A stretch of DNA of 64,000 nucleotides from Microbacterium ureisolvens (GCF_015278315.1 NZ_JADIJE010000012.1:62001-126000), one strand, 5' to 3'. Positions 17,270 to 25,990 are shown, counted from the first letter of the stretch. Notes: generated by a model not told the origin, from the sequence alone. Program-made: numbers and translations.

Positions 17270-18439
17270 GTGCGAAGAGCAAGAAGAATCACCGTCGCTG
17301 CGCTGACGAGCGCCATCCTGGTCGGCACGGCGGGCATCGTCGCCGCGCCCGCCGCCCAGGCCATTCCCGTGCAGTCCCACTGCGGCACGGAGTCCGCCGG
17401 CAACCGCTCGGCGTTCGTGACCCATGACCAGCTCACCAGGCAGCTGGAGCAGATCGAGCGCACGACGGGCGGGGCCGTCGACGTCTCGGTCGCCGGGTAC
17501 AGCAATGAGGGTCGCGAGATCTACCAGGCCCGCGTCGGCACCGGCGACACGGTGATCCTGGTGCAGTCGCAGATCCACGGCAACGAGAACCACGGCACCG
17601 AGGCCCTGCTGTCGCTGCTCAAGGAGTTCGGCGGGAACACGGCCGAGGCGCAGGAGATCCGCGAGAACGTCACGATCGTCGCGATCCCTCGCCTCAACGT
17701 CGACGGCGGCGAGGCCGACACGCGGCAGAACCAGATGAGCTGGGACGACGTCGTGGCGGACTTCCCGCAGCTGGCGGGCGTCGCGCCGGCGTGGAACTAC
17801 AACACGCGCGTGCCGGGCTTCGACGTCAACCGGGACTTCAACCCCGACCTGTCGTACGTGCCGCAGCCGGCGGACTTCCCGGGCAACAGCGCCGACACCG
17901 GCTGGTTCATCACGCCGGAAGCGCAAACCGTGCGCGACGTGTACGCGGGCCTGGAGAGCGAGTTCGGCATCGTCGACTACTTCGTCGACCTGCACAACCA
18001 GTGGCCGTGCTACGCCCAGGAAGGCACCGGCGACATGTCGCCGCTGTCGATCTCGGCGCGGTTCATCGCCGACCCGTCCGAGTTCGGCGACTGGCCGAAC
18101 TTCGACTACGACGCCTCGCGGCGCGCCAACGTCGCGGTGTACGACGCTCTTCAGGGCCAGGGTCAGTCGGCATTCGGCGACCTGACGCTCTACCCGCAGG
18201 ACACCAACCTTCCCGGCACCGCGCTGGGTTCGTTCGCCCTCCGCGGCAGCGCCACCGTGCTGTTCGAGACCTCGAGCAACACGCAGTCCGACGGGCAGAA
18301 GCGCAACGGGTTCCTGACGAAGCAGGTCGAGATCGGGCTCAAGGGCCTGATCACGGCGGTGGCGGACGGCTCGATCGAGTCGCTCGACCCCGAGGCCTAC
18401 GAGGAGATCCCCGAGCGCATCTACCTTCCGGCCGACTGA
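17270..18439 (+). CDS. Secreted M14 family zinc carboxypeptidase
   Basis: A 389-residue exported metallopeptidase. The signal peptide ends at about A31 (APAAQA). Zinc ligands are H103 and E106 in QIHGNENHG, with the third ligand H242 in VDLHNQW. The catalytic glutamate is E333 in VLFETSSN, and NVDGGEA and FDVNRDFNPD are the substrate-carboxylate segments of M14. It would trim C-terminal residues from peptides outside the cell. The GTG at 17270 is chosen because it places the Arg-rich n-region directly before the hydrophobic core, and GGAGA lies five bases before it. Upstream holds two copies of GGCATGTACG (17203 and 17230) of unknown role. Confidence 0.9.
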   Translation: MRRARRITVAALTSAILVGTAGIVAAPAAQAIPVQSHCGTESAGNRSAFVTHDQLTRQLEQIERTTGGAVDVSVAGYSNEGREIYQARVGTGDTVILVQSQIHGNENHGTEALLSLLKEFGGNTAEAQEIRENVTIVAIPRLNVDGGEADTRQNQMSWDDVVADFPQLAGVAPAWNYNTRVPGFDVNRDFNPDLSYVPQPADFPGNSADTGWFITPEAQTVRDVYAGLESEFGIVDYFVDLHNQWPCYAQEGTGDMSPLSISARFIADPSEFGDWPNFDYDASRRANVAVYDALQGQGQSAFGDLTLYPQDTNLPGTALGSFALRGSATVLFETSSNTQSDGQKRNGFLTKQVEIGLKGLITAVADGSIESLDPEAYEEIPERIYLPAD

Positions 18440-18452
18440 CGAACGACGGCAG

Positions 18453-18495
18453 GTGAAACGGGTCGTCCGGGCTGGTCCCGGGCGACCCGTTTCAC
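18453..18495. terminator. Bidirectional terminator between the peptidase and dcd genes
   Basis: Perfect 13-base stem, GTGAAACGGGTCG at 18453-18465 and its complement at 18483-18495, with a 17-base loop, between convergent genes. Confidence 0.75.
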
Positions 18496-18542
18496 GTCAG
18501 GAGAACCGGCATCCACCCGTGGTGCGCGGTCCGACGAGCTCG

Positions 18543-19148
18543 TCAGGCGCCTCGGCTCCCGGCATCCGTCGCCCCCACGTCGGTGCGGTGGAAGTTCTGG
18601 AACGAACGGGATGCCGTGGGCCCGCGCTGACCCTGATACCGGTTGCCGTACGCACCGGCGCCGTACGGGCTCTCGGCCGGGGAGGTGAGGCGGAAGTAGC
18701 AGACCTGGCCGATCTTCATTCCCGGCCACAGCTTGATGGGCAGCGTCGCCACGTTCGAGAGCTCGAGGGTGACGTGACCCGTGAATCCCGGGTCGATGAA
18801 CCCAGCGGTCGAGTGGGTGAGCAAGCCGAGCCGGCCGAGCGAGGACTTGCCCTCGAGGCGGGCGGCGATGTCGTCGGGCAAGGTGATCTGCTCGAAGGTC
18901 GACCCCAGCGCGAATTCGCCGGGGTGCAGGATGAACGGCTCCTCCGGGTCGACCTCGATGAGCCGCGTGAGCTCGGGCTGGTCCTCGGCGGGATCGATGA
19001 AGGGGTACTTGTGGTTGTCGAACAGCCGGAAGTACCGGTCGAGCCGCACGTCGACGCTCGAGGGCTGCACCATCGTGGGATCCCACGGGTCGAGCGCGAG
19101 GCGCCCCGCGTCGATCTCGAGCCGGATGTCGCGGTCACTCAGCAGCAC
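18543..19148 (-). CDS. dcd: dCTP deaminase
   Basis: A 201-residue Dcd-family enzyme. [46 protein letters not shown] and [11 protein letters not shown] are the family blocks; the SSLGR motif and the glutamate of the substrate loop (HVTLELSN) form the active site. It makes dUTP from dCTP for dTMP synthesis. Some actinobacterial members are bifunctional and go on to dUMP, which cannot be decided here. A TAGGCT hexamer ends six bases before the GTG, so a leaderless transcript is likely. The final 25 residues are a typical variable tail. Confidence 0.97.
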   Translation of the reverse strand: MLLSDRDIRLEIDAGRLALDPWDPTMVQPSSVDVRLDRYFRLFDNHKYPFIDPAEDQPELTRLIEVDPEEPFILHPGEFALGSTFEQITLPDDIAARLEGKSSLGRLGLLTHSTAGFIDPGFTGHVTLELSNVATLPIKLWPGMKIGQVCYFRLTSPAESPYGAGAYGNRYQGQRGPTASRSFQNFHRTDVGATDAGSRGA

Positions 19149-19154
19149 GGAGCC

Positions 19155-19160
19155 AGCCTA
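19155..19160 (-). promoter_or_regulatory. Leaderless -10 element of dcd
   Basis: Minus-strand TAGGCT, six bases, then GTG at 19148. It lies 16 bases from a rightward TATGCT (19176-19181) that could serve the tRNA gene. Confidence 0.55.
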
Positions 19161-19227
19161 TCCGGAGGGTGCTGTTATGCTGGCCGGGCGCCGTAACAGG
19201 CGTTCGAACGCCGGGATGCCGGCGTCC

Positions 19228-19301
19228 GGGGCTGTAGTTCAATGGCAGAACTTCTGCTTCCCAAGCAGACAGCGCGGGTTCGATTCCCGTCAGCCCCTCC
19301 A
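19228..19301 (+). tRNA. tRNA-Gly (anticodon CCC)
   Basis: The 74-base sequence folds as a normal cloverleaf: acceptor GGGGCTG with CAGCCCC, D stem GTTC with GAAC, anticodon stem TCTGC with GCAGA and loop TTCCCAA (anticodon CCC), T arm GCGGGTTCGATTCCCGT, discriminator T and an encoded CCA. The final A of the CCA is also the A of the ATG of the next protein gene. A palindrome GGCGTTCGAACGCC lies in the leader (19199-19212). Confidence 0.97.
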
Positions 19302-21406
19302 TGTCTCCCGCCATCGCCGCCCACGAGTACTCGCCCTGGGATTTCTGGAGCGAGGCCACCCCGGCGGAGCGTGACGCGCAGCTCGCCCTCCAGCGGACGG
19401 TCGTCGGCGGCCGCCCCGGTCACGAGCTCGGCGAGCAGTGCTTCATCTCGGAGCTCGCCTCGATCGACAACGACACCCTCCGTCTCGGCGACCGCACGTA
19501 TGTCGCGGCGGGCGCGTATCTGACCGGAGACCTCGATGCCGGCGCCGACTGCAGCATCAACCCGTACACCGTGATCCGTGGCCGCGTGCGCATGGGCGAC
19601 GGCGTGCGCATCGGCGCCCACACGTCGATCCTGGGCTTCAACCACTCGATGGAGTCGGGCACCCCCGTCTTCCGTCAGCCCCTCACCTCTAAGGGCATCG
19701 AGATCGGCGACGACGTGTGGATCGGCTCGCACGTGGTGATCCTCGACGGCATCCGCGTCGGCTCGCACTCGGTGCTCGCGGCGAGCGCGGTCGTGACGAA
19801 GGACGTGCCCGACGGAGCCGTCGTGGGCGGGAACCCCGCGCGATTCATCCGCTGGCGCGTCGAACCGGACGACACCGGCATCGCCCCGGACGCGGCCGCC
19901 GACGCCGCGGCGCGTGGCGCGACGGGTGCGGATGCGCCGGGTGCGGGGTCGGGCCCGGTGCTGGCGGGAGCCGAAGACGAGCGGGCGGGGACGGATGCCG
20001 GAGCCCCTGGCACGACGCGAACGAGCATGCTGCCCGCCCACGCCGGTCCGGCACCCGCGGTGTTCGAGACCCGGGCAACCGCCGGCGCCGATGTGGGCAC
20101 GACTGTGACGCGCGGGGACCCCGGAGACAACGGCACCGCCGGCGATGCCGGTCTCTTCGATGGCGCCGCCGACACGAGCGCCGGTGAGACACAGACCGAC
20201 ACGCGCACCGGTGAGACGCCGGCGGGCGCCGTTCCTCGCCCAACCGGTATGCCCGGCCTCACTGCCTCCCCGGCCCCGCCCAGTGCGAGCGCCGTCGCAG
20301 CCGGCGTCGCAGCGGGCGACGACATCACCGGCCTCGCGGAGAGCGTGGCCGAGTTCGCCGCACGCGCGCGGGGCGAGGCATCCGCTCTCCTCGATCGCGC
20401 GTGGCGCGACGACCTGAAGCTCTTCGTCGACCGCCCCGGGGTCGCGCCCACCGTGCGCGCGCAGGGCGACGCCGTCGAGATCGCCGATCTGCTGCTGGGC
20501 ACCGCGCCGACGCGGGCCTCGGTCGCCGAGCAGGTCCGCCGCCTGCACAAGTGGCAGGACCCGTCGACGGGCGCGGTCGCGCCCCTCGATGCGAGCGGAC
20601 GCCAGGCGGAGGGCCTCGGATTCTCGCACGACGACGTGGCGTACCACGTGCTGAGCACCGGGTACGCGCTCGATCTGCTGGGTTCGGCGTTCCCTGCTCC
20701 TCTCACGTGGGTGACCGCCGCGACCCCCGAGCGGGTGGTCGCGTTCTGCGAGAGTCTGCCGTGGGCCTCCGACGCGTGGGGCGCGGGGCACCACATCGAC
20801 GGCTTCGGCACCGCGCTTCTGTGGACACGGCGGGCGGGGCATCCGATTCCGTCCGGTGTGGAGGAGGCGCTGTTCGGCTGGCTCCTCCTGAACACCGACC
20901 CGCAGACCGGCATGTGGGGAACGGAGACCGCCGACCGGGGACTGCTCCCCGTCGTGAACGGGTTCTACCGCGCCTCTCGCGGCACTTTCGCGCAGTTCGG
21001 GGTGTCGCTGCCGCACCCCGAGCGCGTCATCGACACGGTGCTGCGTCATGCGCGCGACCCGCGCTGGTTCGCCCCGGGCGAGCGCAACGCGTGCAACGTG
21101 CTCGACATCGCTCACCCCCTCTGGCTCACGCGCGCCACCGGCTACCGGGGCGACGAGGTGCGCGATCTGGCGGCCCGTCTGCTGACGGACGCCGTCGCCA
21201 CGTGGGTTCCGGGCGCTGGGTTCTCGTTCCGAGAGCCGAGCCCGGCCACGCGAGGACTCGCCGAGACCGAACCCGGCCTCCAGGGCACCGAGATGTGGCT
21301 CGCGATCATCTGGTACCTGGCCGACCTGGCCGGGGTGTCGGGCGCCCTCGGCTATCGCCCGCGGGGCGTGCACCGGCCGGAGCCGGCCGCGACGCTGCGA
21401 CCGTAG
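19301..21406 (+). CDS. Hexapeptide-repeat acyltransferase fused to an alpha/alpha-toroid-like domain
   Basis: A 701-residue protein with three parts. Residues about 40-190 are a left-handed beta-helix acetyltransferase (GRVRMGDGVRIGAHTSILGF, IGDDVWIGSHVVILDGIRVG, VVTKDVPDGAVVGGNPARFI), resembling sugar O-acetyltransferases. Residues about 190-340 are Ala/Thr/Gly-rich linker. Residues about 345-690 are helical with prenyltransferase/terpene-cyclase-like repeats (HKWQDPSTGAVAP, LLLNTDPQTGMWG, LQGTEMWLAIIWYLADLAG). The ATG is the last base of the tRNA CCA plus two; no other good in-frame start follows. An acetyl or similar transfer to a glycan or lipid is likely; the second domain's role is unknown. 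Confidence 0.8.
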   Translation: MSPAIAAHEYSPWDFWSEATPAERDAQLALQRTVVGGRPGHELGEQCFISELASIDNDTLRLGDRTYVAAGAYLTGDLDAGADCSINPYTVIRGRVRMGDGVRIGAHTSILGFNHSMESGTPVFRQPLTSKGIEIGDDVWIGSHVVILDGIRVGSHSVLAASAVVTKDVPDGAVVGGNPARFIRWRVEPDDTGIAPDAAADAAARGATGADAPGAGSGPVLAGAEDERAGTDAGAPGTTRTSMLPAHAGPAPAVFETRATAGADVGTTVTRGDPGDNGTAGDAGLFDGAADTSAGETQTDTRTGETPAGAVPRPTGMPGLTASPAPPSASAVAAGVAAGDDITGLAESVAEFAARARGEASALLDRAWRDDLKLFVDRPGVAPTVRAQGDAVEIADLLLGTAPTRASVAEQVRRLHKWQDPSTGAVAPLDASGRQAEGLGFSHDDVAYHVLSTGYALDLLGSAFPAPLTWVTAATPERVVAFCESLPWASDAWGAGHHIDGFGTALLWTRRAGHPIPSGVEEALFGWLLLNTDPQTGMWGTETADRGLLPVVNGFYRASRGTFAQFGVSLPHPERVIDTVLRHARDPRWFAPGERNACNVLDIAHPLWLTRATGYRGDEVRDLAARLLTDAVATWVPGAGFSFREPSPATRGLAETEPGLQGTEMWLAIIWYLADLAGVSGALGYRPRGVHRPEPAATLRP

Positions 21407-21477
21407 GCAGGACGCAGCCGGAGACTCACGGATGCCGGTGTCCGAGGCATCCGTTACGGTCCCCGCATGTTCGCAAG

Positions 21478-21483
21478 TAGTGT
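21478..21483 (+). promoter_or_regulatory. Leaderless -10 element of the 21490 gene
   Basis: TAGTGT, six bases, then ATG at 21490, with no Shine-Dalgarno sequence. Confidence 0.5.
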
Positions 21484-21489
21484 CGAGCG

Positions 21490-22275
21490 ATGCGCGCGAT
21501 CCCCGACAGCCTCGACCCGGCGGTCGTCACCGAGATCGACCTCCGGCTGAGGACGGTTGCGGCCGAGCACGACGTGCGGATCCCGTGGGCGATCGAGAGC
21601 GGCAGCCGGGCGTGGGGCTTCCCCTCGCCCGACAGTGACTACGACTGCCGCTTCCTCTTCGTGCGGTCTCGCGAGCGCTATCTCACGCTGTGGCCCGAGC
21701 GCGATGTGATCGAGACCCCGCTCGATGAGACGTTCGACGTCAACGGCTGGGATCTTTCGAAGGCTCTCACCCTCATCGCGAAGGGCAACGCGACGGCGAT
21801 CGAATGGCTGCGCTCGCCCATCGTCTACACGGGCGATGCGGCGTTCCGCGACGAGCTGCTTTCGTTCGCCGCCGCGGTGGTCGAGCGGGCAGCCGTCGGG
21901 CGCCACTACCGCCACGTCGCGCTGCACCAGCAGGCGGGTGCGCCGTCGCTGAAGCGCTTCTTCTACGTACTGCGGCCCGCGGCCGCGCTCCGCTGGCTGG
22001 CCGATCACCCCGACGAGGCCGTCCCGCCGATGGATCTGCCGACGCTCCTGTCGGAGAGCACCGCGGAGTCGGAGGTGCGGGATGCCGCCACCGAGCTGAT
22101 CGCCCTCAAGTCGGTGACCCGTGAGATGGGCACCGGTGCGGCACCCCGCGTGCTCGAGCGTTTCGTCGCACGAGAGCTGGAGCGCGCTGAGGCGTACGAG
22201 TCGATGGCCCCGGTGAAGGATCCCGCCCAGGCGCGGGCGCGGGCCGACGCGCTGTTCCGGCGACTCGTGGGCTGA
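21490..22275 (+). CDS. RlaP/YcgL-type nucleotidyltransferase
   Basis: A 261-residue predicted nucleotidyltransferase of the COG3541/RlaP group. The Pol-beta-like active site is visible: IESGSRAWGFPSPDSDYDCR, where GS and the DxD-type SDYD carry the nucleotide and metal ligands. The rest is helical with LTLIAKGNATAIEWLRSPI and FFYVLRPAAALRWL, as in the family. Members sit near RNA ligases in some phages and bacteria, but no ligase is seen here and the substrate is unknown. It converges on the 22330 gene; a 16-base palindrome (22324-22339) covers the latter's stop. Confidence 0.85.
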   Translation: MRAIPDSLDPAVVTEIDLRLRTVAAEHDVRIPWAIESGSRAWGFPSPDSDYDCRFLFVRSRERYLTLWPERDVIETPLDETFDVNGWDLSKALTLIAKGNATAIEWLRSPIVYTGDAAFRDELLSFAAAVVERAAVGRHYRHVALHQQAGAPSLKRFFYVLRPAAALRWLADHPDEAVPPMDLPTLLSESTAESEVRDAATELIALKSVTREMGTGAAPRVLERFVARELERAEAYESMAPVKDPAQARARADALFRRLVG

Positions 22276-22329
22276 TGGGGCGGGGTTGGTTCGCGCCTCC
22301 TTCGCCGTGGCGAGCGCGATCGAACGCGC

Positions 22330-23199
22330 CTAGGCGCGTGCCAGCACCTCGCCCGCAAGCCGGTTCAGCATGCGGTTGGCGGCTCCCCTGCCGCGTTCGA
22401 TCGCGGACGGTTGCCGGGAGGATGCCCACGTGCGCCCCGCGAAGCCGTCCGGCCGACGGGATCGGCGCAGGACGTCCAGGGCATCGCTCGCGCGCGCGTC
22501 GTCGAGGAGGTCGAGTTCGGCGAGCAGGCGCAGGCCCTGCAGCACGTCGTAGTGCCAGTACGCCGGGTAGTGCGGCACGGCCCAGCTCGGGTGGACGACC
22601 TCGTCAGTCCGGCGGGAGTGGATGACGTGACTCTCGAGCAGGAGCTCGGCGGTCCTGCGGGCCGCGTCGACCGGCTCGCGCGTGCCCGTCGCCCGGCCGA
22701 AGGCGACGAGGCCGAGGGCGGGCGTAATCGACTCGTGGAACGACGAGCGCGTCACGCCGGGTCTCGCGTCGCAGTTCCATCCACCGTCCGGCCATTGCCA
22801 GGTCATGAGGCGCGCCGCCAGTTCTCGCGGGCGCTCGTCACCTGCCCAGCCGAGCGTGGACGCCGCGTAGAGGGCATTGCCTTCCTGGGAGGCGCACCGG
22901 CGAGTCCTTCCCTCGATCACACGGATGCGGCGCCCGTGCCGCTCTCCGAGCAGCCAGTCGAACTCGGCCTCGAACATCGGCCTCAGCGGCTCCGCTGGAA
23001 CGACCGCGCCGTCGGCCGCGAGGTCCGCGAGCTCCACGAGCCGCCAATGGGATCCTGTCCACTTGCGGTACGGGTTGGCGCCGGCGGCGTCGTGGTCAGC
23101 ACCGGCGATCAGGGCCGCGACCTCGTACGCGCGGTCGTCGGCCTCGCCGGCGGCTCCGGCGGGCATGGCGGTGACCTCAGATGCGGCGTCGTCCTCCAT
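22330..23199 (-). CDS. Prenyltransferase/terpene-cyclase-fold-like protein of unknown function
   Basis: A 289-residue soluble protein. Helical repeats with the sequence WQWPDGGWNCD, HPSWAVPHYPAYWHYDVLQGL and a terminal RRSRRPDGFAGRTW resemble the QW-type repeats of squalene-cyclase-like alpha/alpha toroids. No DxDD cyclase motif or secretion signal is seen. The toroid domain of the acyltransferase fusion at 19301 is a similar kind of fold less than 1 kb away, which may be coincidence or a functional link. The start ATG has GAAACT six bases upstream, a weak leaderless -10. Confidence 0.65.
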   Translation of the reverse strand: MEDDAASEVTAMPAGAAGEADDRAYEVAALIAGADHDAAGANPYRKWTGSHWRLVELADLAADGAVVPAEPLRPMFEAEFDWLLGERHGRRIRVIEGRTRRCASQEGNALYAASTLGWAGDERPRELAARLMTWQWPDGGWNCDARPGVTRSSFHESITPALGLVAFGRATGTREPVDAARRTAELLLESHVIHSRRTDEVVHPSWAVPHYPAYWHYDVLQGLRLLAELDLLDDARASDALDVLRRSRRPDGFAGRTWASSRQPSAIERGRGAANRMLNRLAGEVLARA

Positions 23200-23475
23200 G
23201 AGACCAGTTTCGGCCGGAGGGAGGCGGAGCGGAACAGGAGCTTGACCGGTCGATGCGCGGCCCAGCGGGATGCAGCTACGGCCGACACGTGATCGCCGTG
23301 CCGCGGACCTTCGCTACGCAATGCGGCCGGGCAACTGTACTCGTCCGCTCCATGGACTACCTGCTGTGGGGTCTCCGGCACGGGCTCACCGACGATCCGC
23401 CCAAGTGCGGTCGGCTGCTTTCGCTGTTCGGCTGATCCGGCGGGTCGCGCGCTTACCTCGCGGTCGGGGACGTGA

Positions 23476-23481
23476 CAGCCT
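23476..23481 (+). promoter_or_regulatory. Possible leaderless -10 of the 23489 gene
   Basis: CAGCCT, seven bases, then ATG at 23489. The 23200-23488 gap holds nothing else I can recognise. Confidence 0.35.
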
Positions 23482-23488
23482 GGCTCGC

Positions 23489-23716
23489 ATGGAGAACCTC
23501 GACTGGTGGCGGACGCTCGACGCGGACGCCAAGCAATGGCTGATCGCGCACAACGGCGAAGCGGTGCCGGGCGAAATCCTCGCGAAGATCGTCGCAGCCG
23601 GCGGTGCCGTCTCATCGGCCGCCTGGTGGGTGGGCGAACACGGGCCGGACGGCTTCCATCTCTCGGACGAAGCAGTGGACTGGATCGAATCCGCCGCGAA
23701 CGAGGAGTCCCCGTAG
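23489..23716 (+). CDS. Small hypothetical protein (75 aa)
   Basis: A 75-residue soluble acidic protein, MENLDWWRTLDADAKQWLIA followed by a helix-turn-rich middle and AVDWIESAANEESP. It has no recognised domain; the size and the WW-rich start resemble small orphan proteins of Microbacteriaceae. Codon third positions are GC-rich as in real genes. A -10-like CAGCCT seven bases upstream supports the ATG. It may be followed by the small membrane protein at 23808 without shared transcription. Confidence 0.6.
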   Translation: MENLDWWRTLDADAKQWLIAHNGEAVPGEILAKIVAAGGAVSSAAWWVGEHGPDGFHLSDEAVDWIESAANEESP

Positions 23717-23795
23717 CCGGCTGCAGAGATACACGCTGGGGAGTGGGCGGCTCGAGGATCGCAAGGCGGCGCGGAGCGTGCCCGCGCTCGCTGGA

Positions 23796-23801
23796 TAGAG
23801 T
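23796..23801 (+). promoter_or_regulatory. Leaderless -10 element of the 23808 gene
   Basis: TAGAGT, six bases (TCATGC), then ATG at 23808. Confidence 0.5.
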
Positions 23802-23807
23802 TCATGC

Positions 23808-24002
23808 ATGAACACCAAGGCATTCGGCGCCCTCGCCGCCTGTGCTGCCGCGCTCGCGGTTCTGCTCTGCGTGCTGACGGTGGCCCTGGAACTGCCGCTC
23901 CCGATCGAGATCGGGTTGATCGTCGGAGCCTTGGTGCTGTTGGTGGCAGCGGGCGGCCTCGTCGGCGCCGCCGTCGCAGCGCACAGGAGACCCTCCGCCT
24001 GA
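23808..24002 (+). CDS. Small two-helix membrane protein (64 aa)
   Basis: Nearly the whole sequence is two hydrophobic helices (ACAAALAVLLCVLTVALEL and IGLIVGALVLLVAAGGLVGA) joined by a short PLPIE loop, ending in HRRPSA, so the C terminus is probably cytoplasmic. No family is recognised. The stop is one base before the next gene's GTG, so they are likely co-transcribed from the TAGAGT promoter. Confidence 0.65.
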   Translation: MNTKAFGALAACAAALAVLLCVLTVALELPLPIEIGLIVGALVLLVAAGGLVGAAVAAHRRPSA

Positions 24003-24003
24003 G

Positions 24004-24330
24004 GTGTCGTCTTCGATGAACGATCGAAACGTGCTCGATCGCCCCGAGTTCGTCTGCATCTGCGGATCCACCCGCTTCGTGGAGGAGATGCGTGCCGCGA
24101 ACCGAGACCTGACTCTCGCGGGCGTCATCGTCCTCGCTCCCGGTGAAGCCGACGGGGCGATCACCGACGATCAGAAGTTCCTGTTGGACTCTCTTCACTT
24201 GCGCAAGATCGACCTCGCCGACCGCATTCTGGTCGTCAACCCGGGCGGATACATCGGCGAGTCCACGAGCAGGGAGATCGCCTACGCCCGCGCCGCCGGC
24301 AAGCCGGTCTCGTTCACCGATCCGGTGTGA
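24004..24330 (+). CDS. Nucleoside 2-deoxyribosyltransferase-like fold protein
   Basis: A 108-residue protein opening with VCICGSTRFVEEMRAA, then DDQKFLLDSLHLRKIDLADR and GGYIGESTSREIAYARAAGK. The CGST start and the SxxEIxYA segment resemble the small nucleoside deoxyribosyltransferase/DUF4406 Rossmann-like fold, in which a Ser/Asp-Glu pair binds the nucleoside. The exact substrate is unknown. The GTG at 24004 or an ATG 12 bases later are both possible starts. Confidence 0.7.
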   Translation: MSSSMNDRNVLDRPEFVCICGSTRFVEEMRAANRDLTLAGVIVLAPGEADGAITDDQKFLLDSLHLRKIDLADRILVVNPGGYIGESTSREIAYARAAGKPVSFTDPV

Positions 24331-24472
24331 CCGGGCGGTCCGCGACGATCAACGACTCGCAGGGCCTCGGGCCGTGCGACGAACCCGCGTTCGCTCGGGG
24401 CGACGGTCACGCTCGAAGGGGTTCGGAGGCGGCCGGGGAGCTTCACGACCACACAATGTCGGAAGTCATTCG

Positions 24473-24478
24473 TATCTT
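24473..24478 (+). promoter_or_regulatory. Leaderless -10 element of the HNH endonuclease gene
   Basis: TATCTT, six bases (TGTTCT), then ATG at 24485, in a locally AT-rich patch. Confidence 0.55.
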
Positions 24479-24484
24479 TGTTCT

Positions 24485-25978
24485 ATGAAATTCGAGCCGG
24501 TATTTGAACCCGCCCAGCGGTTGACGGATGCCGCGGCGCGCGTCGCCGAGCGGCTCGGCGCTCGATCCTCCGACGTCTGCCGACTCGAGGATGACGAACT
24601 TCTCGCGCTCCTGGCCGATGCGACCGACGCGCGCAAGGCCCTCGAACTCATCGTGGCAGGCGCGTCCGCCGAGGTGTCACGGCGGTCGTCGCGTGATCTC
24701 GGGTACGGCGGCCTTGCGCAGCGGAAGGGCCTGCGCACCGGCACAGCGCTCGTGCAGCAGATCACCGGCCTGGCGCGAAGCGATGTCGTGCGCGCCGTCG
24801 ACACAGGCGCCGAGCTCGTACCCGAAGTCGCCCCCGACGCGACCGCCGCGCCGACGCGAGGTGAGGGCACACCCCCGGCTCCCCCCGCGCCGGAGTGGCT
24901 CTCCGAGTTGCGCAGCGCGCTGTCGACCGGCCGACTGTCGCAGGCGCAATTTCAGGCAATCCGAACCGCGCTCGGTGAGCCGCCTGTCGACCGCTACCCG
25001 CAACTCGCCCCGGACTTCCTCCCGCAGGCGTGGGCACGCGCCGTGCGCGTGCTGCTGGAAGAGGCGGCGCAGGTGACCGTGGAAGAGCTGCGCAGCCAGG
25101 CCCGCATCGCCCGCGACCGCCTCGACCCTGTCGGCGTCACCGTGCGGTTCGAGGAGCGCTTTGCCGCTCGCTCGTTCCGAATGTGGACGAACGAGACCGG
25201 GCAGCGGCACGCGCACATCGTCTTCGACGACGATGCGGCGGCCTGGGTCGATGCGCTGCTCCAGGCGGCATTGCGGCCGCGGCGCGGTCCACGATTTGTC
25301 GGTGCCGACGCCGAGGCGCAGACCCGCGCAGCCGCGGCTGACGAGCGCACCAACGAACAGCTGCAGTACGACACCCTTGTCGCTGTCCTCCGCACGGGAG
25401 CGAACGCCGACCCGCAGCAGGCCTTCGGCGATCGACAGCCCGGCGTGCGCATCGTGGTGGACGCTGCGGCGATCACGCAGGCCGGCGAGCGTGGCGAGGC
25501 CGAGGTGACCGGCGCCGGCCATCTTCAGGATGGCGGGCAGGCTGTTCCGGCCGGAGTCGTGGAAGCGCGGCTCTGCGACGCCGGTGCCATCCCGGTGATC
25601 TGGGACGCCGACGGACGCCCCCTCGACGTCGGGCGCGAGCTGCGCCTCTTCTCGCGGAAGCAGCGCATCGCGATCGGCATCCGTGATGGCGGATGCATGT
25701 GGCCGTCGTGCGCCGCACCTGTCTCGCAGTGCGAGTTCCATCACATCGACCATTGGTGGGAGCGCCACGGTCGCACCGACGTCGACGACGGAATCGCCCT
25801 CTGCCGCAATTGTCATCTCCGTCTCCACAATCAGCGCTGGCGGATAACTCGCCGGCGAGATCCGGTCTCCGGCAGCGACACCTATTGGCTCCACGCACCA
25901 CCTGATCCGGTGACCGGCGAGCTGGGAGAGCCGATCGCACTCCGGTCGAAATCGCCGAGGAGATTCGAAGCCGCATGA
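24485..25978 (+). CDS. DUF222 domain HNH endonuclease (13E12-type)
   Basis: A 497-residue protein with an N-terminal DUF222 helical region (residues about 20-330) and a C-terminal HNH nuclease: GGCMWPSCAAPVSQCEFHHI, DHWWERHGRTDVDDGIALCR and NCHLRLHNQRW, containing two CxxC-like zinc pairs and the catalytic HH and N/H residues. The family (called 13E12 repeat in mycobacteria) is multi-copy in actinobacterial genomes and its role is unresolved; intron-like mobility or defence have been proposed but nothing here decides. No group I/II intron or IS element flanks it. Codon use looks slightly less GC-extreme than its neighbours. Confidence 0.9.
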   Translation: MKFEPVFEPAQRLTDAAARVAERLGARSSDVCRLEDDELLALLADATDARKALELIVAGASAEVSRRSSRDLGYGGLAQRKGLRTGTALVQQITGLARSDVVRAVDTGAELVPEVAPDATAAPTRGEGTPPAPPAPEWLSELRSALSTGRLSQAQFQAIRTALGEPPVDRYPQLAPDFLPQAWARAVRVLLEEAAQVTVEELRSQARIARDRLDPVGVTVRFEERFAARSFRMWTNETGQRHAHIVFDDDAAAWVDALLQAALRPRRGPRFVGADAEAQTRAAAADERTNEQLQYDTLVAVLRTGANADPQQAFGDRQPGVRIVVDAAAITQAGERGEAEVTGAGHLQDGGQAVPAGVVEARLCDAGAIPVIWDADGRPLDVGRELRLFSRKQRIAIGIRDGGCMWPSCAAPVSQCEFHHIDHWWERHGRTDVDDGIALCRNCHLRLHNQRWRITRRRDPVSGSDTYWLHAPPDPVTGELGEPIALRSKSPRRFEAA

Positions 25979-25990
25979 TGCGAGAACGCT

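Noticed and set aside
22324..22339. 16-base palindrome ACGCGCCTAGGCGCGT as a terminator
   Set aside because: It has no loop and no T tract; it simply overlaps a stop codon between convergent genes.
24485..25978. Mobile element signalled by the HNH endonuclease
   Set aside because: No intron structure, terminal inverted repeats, integrase or transposase are seen; the DUF222-HNH family is a usual chromosomal multi-copy family in actinobacteria.
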